This document shows positions 56,503-64,000 of a stretch of DNA of 64,000 nt, one piece after another; within the stretch, counting starts at the first letter, position 1, and each line of letters starts with the position of its first letter. The notes under the pieces were generated by a model. That model worked only from the letters and a program-made list of their open reading frames with translations. It was not told the origin of the DNA and searched no databases. The position numbers were made by a program, and so were the translations under genes. The DNA comes from Plotosus lineatus (lineage: Eukaryota; Chordata; Actinopteri; Siluriformes; Plotosidae), in NCBI GenBank assembly GCA_024760905.1, contig CM045733.1, forward strand, positions 16,730,501-16,794,500, written 5' to 3'.

Positions 56503-57733
56503 GGGCAGTGGTGGCCTAGTGGTAAAGGTGCTGGATCACTGATCCTAAAGTTGGGGGTTCAAGCCCCACTCTCAACAGGTCATCACTGTACCCCCCAGTG
56601 CAGCTAACTGGGTTATCAAAGGCTGGCCATGTCTCTCACTGTCTATGGTGTGAGGTTCATGTAAAAAAAACACTGCTGACTTTCGATAAGAGTAAAGTCG
56701 GCCCTCTATTTACAAAAACCTCTTAATACGAAAAATCTAGGTTACGAAAAACATTTTCCTAAATTTCCGTCCTCTGTATACGAAACAACCTCTTCTTACG
56801 AAAAGCACCAAACCCGCAATTCAAAAATTCAAATGCACCATTCAAACATTCAAACTATGCGCAAGTTGCTCTCTCATTGGCTGTCTCTCAACACCCCGCC
56901 CCACTGGCCTCCCATTAGCCAGGAGGGAGCTGAACTGTACCCATTCCTCCACCCACCCATACTTCCTGTTTGTCACACGCGTGAAGGAGAGTTGAACAGG
57001 AATGTTGGCTCGTGAGTTTTTTGAGAGTGATCATTGCAACGTTATATTTCGTTATCCATTATGGACCCCAAGAAAGTGATTCCCAGTGACACCGAAAAGT
57101 AGAAACAGGCTCCATTATCAAACGAAGTGAAGCAGGAGATAATAAAAAAAATGAAAGTGGGATGTGGTTGAGCGAGATCGAAAAGGAGAATGGCTGAAAC
57201 CCCTCAACAATCGGGACGATATTGAAGCAGAAGGAGACCTTAAAAGCGGAGATACAGTGACAGAGGCGATTATTTTGGAAAAAGCAACCGCCATATTTAA
57301 GGACCTCGTGAAGGAGGGTGGGGGGTGAGGGTTCTTCAGACCAGCAAGCCCCAGACTTTAAAGCATCACATGGGTGGTTCAAGAGATTTAAAAAGGTAAA
57401 TAATTTTCTTTTAATTTTAACACATATTTCATACAAAACTGGTGTACTTTTATAATTTTTAAAGGGTTTATGAGGTAGTCTTGGGAGGCTTGGAACGAAT
57501 CACGCGTTTTACATGTAAAATGTGGTGCAACTTATGAAAACCTCAGGTTACGAAAAAGGCACTGGAACAGATTAATTTTGTAAGTAGAGGGCTGACTGTA
57601 TCTGCATAGCCATCAACATGTTTCTGCCCTGTGATGGCCTGGTGAGCTGTCCAAGGTGTTGCCCAGAGTTGGCTGGGATGGGTGCCAGCCTCCCTGCAAC
57701 CCTAATTAGGATTAAGCAGTTCAGAAAATGAAT
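56503..57733 (+). mobile_element. SINE family A with L2-like tail, split by a Tigger-like element
   Basis: Head and body 56503-56694; tail resumes at 57599 (tctgcatagccatcaacatg ... taattaggattaagcagttc). Confidence 0.88.
56695..57598 (+). mobile_element. Tigger-like element type A, copy 4
   Basis: Ends aagtcggccctctatttac and the inverse agtagagggctgactg; TA at 56693-56694 and 57599-57600. It contains the same transposase N-terminal remnant (57061 on; ATGGACCCCAAGAAAGTGAT). Confidence 0.88.
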
Positions 57734-57884
57734 GGCTGAAGGCCTTGGAGTTCACCAAGAAAACTCCTCAGCCCTGTTGTATTTAAGTCACAATCTGTCA
57801 TGACACCAGTTTAAATCATGTCTATAGCTGGATGTTTACCGCTGTGCTTTATATACCTTCATCAGAGTAGAAAGCAGGAGTGGT

Positions 57885-58406
57885 CTTCTTCATCTTCTTT
57901 TCCTTTTGGCTGTTCCCTTCGGCGATCGCCACAGCGAATCTTCTGCCTCCATCTCACCCTATCCTGTGCATCTTCTTCTCTTACGCTAACTACCTTCCCA
58001 TGACCCATGTCCTCCTTCACCACATCCATAAATCTTCTCTTTGGTCTTCCTCTAGACCTTCTGCCTGGTAGTTCCAACCTCAGCGTTCTACTATCAATAT
58101 ACTCACTATCCCTCCTCAGTACATGTCCAAACCATCTCAATCTCAGAGAGGCTTCTGACTTTGTCTCTAAAACCTGTAACATGTGCTGTCCCTCTGTTGT
58201 ACTCATTTTCCAGTTTCCACCAGCACCCTGTTGTTTAACAGCACTGATGACGGTTGTTGTTAACCCGGGCCTCGACCGATCCGGTATGGAGGTAATATTG
58301 ATGCTTTGCATATCAAATCTGGCGCTGGTTTTACCCTCTATATTTATCCGGGCTTGCAACTAGCGTGATAGAGAACCCTGGCTTGTGCCCCCCTCACGGC
58401 TGCATT
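57885..58406 (-). mobile_element. internally deleted RTE derivative, 9-bp TSD
   Basis: On the minus strand it starts like the full RTE (aatgcagccgtgagg), keeps cggatcggtcgagg and ccgtcatcagtgctgt, then jumps to the RTE 3' region (agagggacagcacatgt, GATTGAGATGGTTTGGACAT) and the same 3' end. AGGAGTGGT flanks it at 57876-57884 and 58407-58415. Confidence 0.9.
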
Positions 58407-58415
58407 AGGAGTGGT

Positions 58416-58920
58416 GATGATGTAAATCTCTCTACTGTCTTGCTGTTCAGTGTTGCATCCACACACCTGTTCTAATCTCAAATTATCCAGTGTGTATAGA
58501 AAACACACTCATTCGACTCTAACATAAATATGTCATGCTGTGGTCAAGCAGTCTTCCATGAATGAGTGAGGGCAACTTATTCCAGCTGTGATTGTTCAAG
58601 AGCCAGCATTTGTCTGACACAGCTGGAGATCCGTTCTGCCTGAATTCACATCTGGAGCAAAGACTTCATCAGTCCATTATTACAACAAGGGCTGAGCTTG
58701 TTTCCTTCAAAAGTACATTTCTCTTTCTCTCACAAGTGACAATAGATAGATACACACATGCATGAATGCCCCCCCCCCATATACACAAATACACAGTGAA
58801 GACCACTGTTTAATGACATCACACCTTCCTATAACATTGGCTACAATTTCACCCAGCACACACGACTGCATCTTTGTTTTCAACCAACCCCTAAACCGCA
58901 CAGTAGCCATTATAATTCGC
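58416..58920. other. gene-free, no feature recognised
   Basis: Unassigned. Confidence 0.45.
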
Positions 58921-58924
58921 ACTC

Positions 58925-59590
58925 ATTTATCATATGGAGTAATCCTATTAGGGTCATTGGAAGACTTGAACCTATCTCAGCTGACATTGGGTGAAGGAAG
59001 GGTGCACCCTAAGCAGTGTGGCCATTGGACTATTGCAGGGCTATCAAATACAACCATACACACTCACACCTTGGGGCAGTTCTGAATAACCAATTAGTCT
59101 AATGTGCATGTCTTTGTACTGTTGAACGAAACCAGAGTACCTGGAGGAAACCCACATGAGCACATGGAAACCATGCGAACTCCACAAGGAAATGCCTGAG
59201 ACCCAGGACCTTCTTGCTCTTAGGTGGACCTTCTAACCACTACACCTCTGTGCAACCCTATCCATCCATTCTTTTTCTAAGCCACTTCAACCTGTTTAGG
59301 GTCGCAGGGAGGCTAACGCCCATCTCAGTTGCCTCTTGGCAAAGGTGGTGTGCACCCTGGAAAGCTCGCCAGGCTATTGCAGGGCCAACACTCACACAAC
59401 CATTCACACTCACATTCCAACCTAGGGGAAATTTGGAACAGCCAATCAGCCTAATGTGCATTTTTTTGGACTTTTGGAGGAAACTGGAGTATCTGGGGAA
59501 AACTAAGCAGAAAGAATGTGCAAACTCCTCACAGATATGCTCGGGACTTGCTCCCTGGACTTCCTTGCTGTGAGGTGGACATCTCTCTCT
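58925..59590 (-). mobile_element. two V-SINE-like elements in tandem
   Basis: 58925-59255 and 59256-59590, both minus; each has tail, ctttggact-type body and a worn head. Confidence 0.65.
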
Positions 59591-59699
59591 CTCCACATCT
59601 ACATTCAATCACGAGGAATGGATGTCGATCCCTGAAGCTTGAATGATGCTCATACAGGGATTGTCATGGCTGTGATCATAAGGATCTACCGTATGGTTC

Positions 59700-59835
59700 T
59701 CCAGGCCATATACGAACTCACTCACACCTACGGGCAATTTGGAACAGCCAATTAATCTACTGTGTATGTTTTTGGACTGTGGGAGGAAACCAGAGTACCC
59801 GGAGAAAACCCACACAAGCACAGGGAGAACTGTAC
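59700..59835 (-). mobile_element. V-SINE-like body fragment
   Basis: Motifs tttggaacagccaattaatc, tttttggactgtgggaggaa, cacacaagcacagggagaac. Confidence 0.65.
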
Positions 59836-60079
59836 TTTCATTCTAGAAATAATATTAATTTATTTTCATTAATTATTTTACCCTGGTAAGGGCTGAGGTG
59901 GACCTATGGTCTATAAGAGAGTGGACATTAAGCAAGTCATGTTTTTACTGACATGTTTTTGGAAGAATGAAATAAAAAGGAAGGACCCAGAGGAACCACA
60001 TTCAGATTCAGAGATACATCAAAACTGCACATAGACAGTACTGAATCAGAGTTCCTGGAGTTGTGAAGCGACAAAACTA

Positions 60080-60551
60080 CAGTGGTACCTCACCTTACGG
60101 AAGAACCAACAAACAAAAAATCCAGGTTACAAAACGCATTTACCTAAAATTTCCGTCTCTGGATACGAAACAAATTCATGTTACGAAATGCGCCATCTCA
60201 AAAATTCAAACAATGTGTGAGTTGCTCTCCCATTGGCGATCTCCCAACATCTCGGCTCGCTGGCCTCCCATTGGCTATCTCCCAACATCCCACCCCGCTG
60301 GCCTCCGATTGGCTACGAGGGATCTGTATCTCCATAATACCCATGACGCAGCTCACTCCCGTTGGCTATTATGGAGCTGTATTTCCAGAATACCCATGAT
60401 GCTTTTCGTGTAAAGGACAGAGTTACTGTTGTTTCGTGAGTTTTTCGAGTGTGCTTATTGCAACTTTATTTTTTGGCTCAGGCTTTTAACCTTGCATAAA
60501 CATTTGTAAGATTATAACTCGGCTAAGAAGACATGGTCAAAACATGCGTGC

Positions 60552-60611
<60 letters not shown>

Positions 60612-60912
60612 GTGTGATTCCCGGTGAAAGTGATTCCCAGTGCGAGTGAAAAGAAGAAGCGGGCTCGTGGTATGCGGTTGAGTGATATCGCAAAGGAATA
60701 TGGCCAAACCTGTCTACCATTGGTACGATATTGAAGCATAAGGAGGTCTTAAAAGGTATGCTTTTATAATTTTTAAAGGATTTAGGGGGTAGTATTGGGT
60801 GTCTTGGAACAAATCAGGCCTTTTACATGTAAAATGCAGCTTAACTTACGAAAAAATCAGGTTACGAAATCACTTCTGGAACGGATTAATTTCGTAAGTT
60901 GAAGTACCACTG
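60080..60912 (+). mobile_element. Tigger-like element type A, copy 5
   Basis: CAGTGGTACCTCACCTTACG after TA, inverse end gtaccactg before TA. Transposase remnant around 60620-60740 (gtgattcccagtgcgag, gatattgaagcataagga). A (TG)n tract at 60548-60616 has expanded inside it. Confidence 0.88.
60548..60616. repeat. (TG)n microsatellite
   Basis: About 30 TG units with GCG interruptions. Confidence 0.95.
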
Positions 60913-60979
60913 TACACTGAGTTTATGAAAATAATCTGTCTAAACAAGCAAGCAATGTAAATCTACACTAGGGTTGTGA

Positions 60980-61058
60980 AGACGCAGGAATCAGTTGACT
61001 CTGGGCAAAGGCTGGGTACACTTTGAACAGCTTGCCAGTCCATCGCCAAACCAACAAA

Positions 61059-61111
<53 letters not shown>

Positions 61112-61265
61112 ACACACACACACACACAGCCTAATGTTCATGCCTTTGGACTACAGGAGGAAACTGAAGTACCAAGATGAAACCCACACAGGCATAACTA
61201 GAACATACAAAACCCTCACAGAACTGCCTTCCAAGTGTGAGGTGGACATGTGATCCACTATGCCG
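60980..61265 (-). mobile_element. V-SINE-like element with internal (CA)n
   Basis: Tail near 60985, (CA)n at 61062-61129 replacing the cacactcacac part, then body and worn head. Confidence 0.65.
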
Positions 61266-61974
61266 CCGCTTTTCACAAACATCAACTTGAAAGACACCAT
61301 AAAAAAGCCTCTCTGATGATCCTGGATAAGAAGTATGTTGACAAGACCCACATGACAAGGACATGCTTATTTTCGCCCTACATCACCTCAAAATCAAAAG
61401 CAATGCTGAAGAGCTCAAAAGCATTTTCTTTTTTGTATATTTTGTTTGATTTAGTTTTTTTTTTAATATATACTCAGAGCATTTGTGACTGGATCCTGCA
61501 GTGGCTGTTTGATGTTGTGTCTTCAGGCCTAATGTTCTATACTAAAGGGCAAACAGAAATAGTCTTGGCCTTTCAGACATGCTTCTCTGTGAGCCATCTC
61601 TGATGCTTGACCCGGCAGACTAATCTATCATCTTAATATAATCAATAAGCTTGAGCAGGGTCTGTTTGGCTCGGTGATTAATATGATTTAATAGTGTTTG
61701 AATTGGGACTAAGGATGCAAATATCAAACATATATCACTGCTTCTCTAATGACACAACTGTTCACTCACTCGAGACCGTATGCTATTATATAAATGACAG
61801 AAATATTGTAAAAAAATGGTTTTTACCTTATAAAGTTTGTTTTGTTGATAAAATACTGCTTTTAAAATGCTGAACCCAAAAGCTATTACACGATGTACCA
61901 GCTACACTTGACCAAAATTATTTACATATCTGCTTCTGTGGACTGATTTACAAACAGAAACAGAGTTATTTTTC
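61266..61974. other. gene-free, no feature recognised
   Basis: Unassigned AT-rich sequence; a + frame at 61250-61603 is unconvincing. Confidence 0.4.
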
Positions 61975-61976
61975 AT

Positions 61977-62268
61977 CATTCATTCATTTTCTGTCCCACT
62001 TAATCCTAATTAGGGTCATGGGGAGGCTGGTGCCCATCTCAGCCGACTCTGAGCAAAGGGCAGTGTGCACCCTGGACAATTCACCAGGCCAACACTCCCA
62101 CCAATGGGGGATTTTGAACAACCAAGTAACCTTCTGTGCATGTTTTTGGACTGCAGGAGGAAACTCCCACAAGAACGAGGAGAATATGCCAACTCCACAC
62201 AGAAACACCCCAGCTGGGAATTGAACCCAGGACCTTCTTGCTGTGAGGCGGATGTGCTAAAGTGTGCC
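61977..62268 (-). mobile_element. V-SINE-like element
   Basis: Tail cttaatcctaattagggtca, body, head gacggatgtgctaa-type with B box (gggaattgaaccc). Confidence 0.75.
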
Positions 62269-62292
62269 GCCGATAAAATAGGTATCATCAGG

Positions 62293-62635
62293 TGGCAGTG
62301 GTGGCCTGGTGGTAAAGGTGCTAGATCACTGATCCCAAGTTTGATGGTTCAAGTCCTACTCTCCACAAGGTTGTCACTGCCCCCCCCCCCCCCAGTGCAG
62401 CTAACTGGGTTATCAAAGGCCAGCCATGTCTCTCACTGTCTCTGGTGTGAGACATGTAAAAGAACCATTGCTGCCTTTCAACAAGAGTAACTGCATAGCT
62501 GTCAGCATGTTTCTGCCCTGCGAAGACCTGGTGAGCTATCTAGGGTGTACTCTGCCTTTGCCCAGAGTCGGCTGGAATGGGCGCCAGCTTCCAATGTGAC
62601 ACCAATTAGGATTAAGTGGTTACAGAAAGTCAATT
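62293..62635 (+). mobile_element. SINE family A with L2-like tail
   Basis: Head ggcagtggtggcctggtggt, body, tail accaattaggattaagtggt. Confidence 0.87.
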
Positions 62636-62752
62636 ATAAGATATCTTTTGTGATTCTTTTTATCTGTAAAAGTATTTCCACCATCTGAGATCCTTAAAAA
62701 AAAAACAAACAAACAAAAAAAAAACCAGGCTGTTTCCTCCTTGTCCTTCCTC

Positions 62753-63190
62753 CAGTGCTTCTCAAATAGTGGGGCGCACGATATGATTCCCCGGGGGGGC
62801 AGTTTGATGCGGGCGGGAGTGTGTATGACCCTGGGGAACATGCTTTTCTGGAATAGTGTACGAGAATTAAGTGTAATTGCACCTCCACTCCAGTAGTTGG
62901 CAGTGGTGCTCTCATTGTCGGGCTATGGTGTAGCTGTAATTTTCGAACAGAATGAAGAGAAAGGTGGAGAGAGACGGAGATATTTTCTATTACAGATTAA
63001 AAAATGTTAATGAAGTTTTTCTTTATTGCAAGTTGAACTATATTTCTTTTTTGTTGTTTTTAATGTTAATAACGATAAAATATTATGCAGAGGTGTACTA
63101 ATGACAATTTTATAGGCAAATAATACTATTTATAGTCGCTCACAAGGCAGCGAGGGGGGGGGGGGGGCACAAAATTATTGAGAAACACTG
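62753..63190. mobile_element. hAT-like MITE, copy 2, with 8-bp TSD
   Basis: Ends cagtgcttctcaaatagtgg and the inverse attattgagaaacactg. Flanks CCTTCCTC (62745-62752) and CCTTACTC (63191-63198) differ at one base; 8 bp is the hAT signature. Confidence 0.82.
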
Positions 63191-63224
63191 CCTTACTCCC
63201 ATATTGTCTCCATGTACATAGTTA

Positions 63225-63500
63225 TTTACTCCCTCATTCATTTTCTGAACTCCTTGATCCTACCATAAGAATCACTTGGAGGCTGGTTCCTAGCTCAACC
63301 AACACTGGGCAAAGGCAGGGTACACCCTGTACAGCTTTCCAGATCATTATAGTGCAAACATACAAACAATCATTCACACTTGTATTCACACTTAAGGGCA
63401 ATTTGGAACAGACAGTTATGTGCATATCTTTGGACCGTGGGAGGAGAATCACCTGGAGGAAACCTATGCAAGCATGTGGAGAACATACAAACTCCACAGA
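63225..63500 (-). mobile_element. V-SINE-like element
   Basis: Tail at 63237-63340 and body to gaacatacaaactccacaga. Confidence 0.65.
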
Positions 63501-63529
63501 GAAATCGTAACACAGAAGCATTTTTGTGA

Positions 63530-63760
63530 AAAGCTTGCATGTTTTCCCCATCAATGTGTGGGTTTCCACCCACAGTCCAGTTTGTAATTATAATCATTGG
63601 CTGTTCCCCTAGTTGTGAGTGCGAATGTAAATGTTTGAGTGTGTTGGCCCAGCAATGGCTTGGTGAACTGCTCTGGGTGTACCCCTCCTTCACCCATGGT
63701 CGACCGAGATATAGGCGCCAGCCTCCCCATGGCCCTAATAGGATTAAACAGTTTGAATTG
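63530..63760 (+). mobile_element. V-SINE-like element, opposite orientation
   Basis: Body gcttgcatgttttccccatc and tail ccctaataggattaaacagt; forms an inverted pair with the preceding copy. Confidence 0.65.
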
Positions 63761-64000
63761 AGTGAATCACGCAGGTATTGAAAAGAAAACTAGAGATGTT
63801 CCTCACAATTTAAAGTTCCTGTAACATCTGACAGCATTTCTGAGACCTTTATCGATAACATTTTTCCCAACATTTTTGGGAGTCTACAGGTAGCAATATT
63901 GCAATTTTATGTGCATCATTATTAAAATATAAAATTGTTGGAAAAACCCTAGTGGATTTTAACTTCATGATTTTTTAAATCTGTTAAGAATGAAAGGAAA
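63761..64000. other. window end, no feature recognised
   Basis: AT-rich, unassigned. Confidence 0.45.

Noticed and set aside
57862..58359. 165-codon minus-strand frame as a gene
   Set aside because: It is the C-terminal remnant of the RTE reverse transcriptase joined to RTE 5' sequence by deletion.

Overview
This is nuclear DNA from a vertebrate, almost certainly a ray-finned fish. It has AT-rich, intron-split genes, abundant (CA)n/(TA)n microsatellites and very dense tRNA-derived SINEs, Tigger/pogo, hAT and Tc1-type DNA transposons, and RTE and L2-like LINE pieces. Some SINE pieces carry the 'gggcccttgagcaaggccct' module that I associate with otophysan fishes such as catfishes. That taxonomic lean is an impression only. 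There is no bacterial, CRISPR or viral gene content.

Three protein-coding genes are supported. (1) mkrn1 (makorin-1 E3 ubiquitin ligase), + strand, 3' part only: five coding exons between 3645 and 12047, with a 3' UTR to about 13180. The upstream exons lie outside the window. (2) tmem121b (formerly cecr6), + strand, a single-exon GC-rich CDS at 15572-16768 inside a CpG-rich island. (3) il17ra (interleukin-17 receptor A), - strand. I reconstructed it as 11 coding exons from the ATG at 37322 down to the stop at 24797: 2424 nt, 807 residues, all splice phases consistent. tmem121b and il17ra are tail-to-tail neighbours, as TMEM121B/CECR6 and IL17RA are in human, which supports both orthology calls.

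Layout: 1-13.2 kb, mkrn1 introns and exons with several transposons; 13.2-15.3 kb, repeats including an array of about 13 hairpin-forming repeats just upstream of tmem121b; 15.3-16.8 kb, tmem121b; 17-24.8 kb, repeat-rich gene-poor DNA with one weak candidate exon at 21.6 kb; 24.8-37.5 kb, il17ra, whose introns hold two stacks of nested transposons, one with a 3.15-kb RTE LINE bounded by a 14-bp target-site duplication; 37.6-64 kb, no recognisable gene, a mosaic of SINEs, Tigger-like and hAT-like elements, and a 21-bp minisatellite of about 45 units at 51.2-52.2 kb.

The most interesting material is in the repeats. A tRNA(Glu)-like SINE head occurs with three different 3' tails. One tail is a two-piece remnant of the RTE LINE that is itself present in the window, and another tail is also found on an unrelated SINE head. 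Target-site duplications (TSDs) resolve several insertions and nesting orders. In il17ra, a 22-nt coding exon is followed 8 nt into the intron by a (CA)n tract on the sense strand. I saw no evidence for an unknown multi-gene system.
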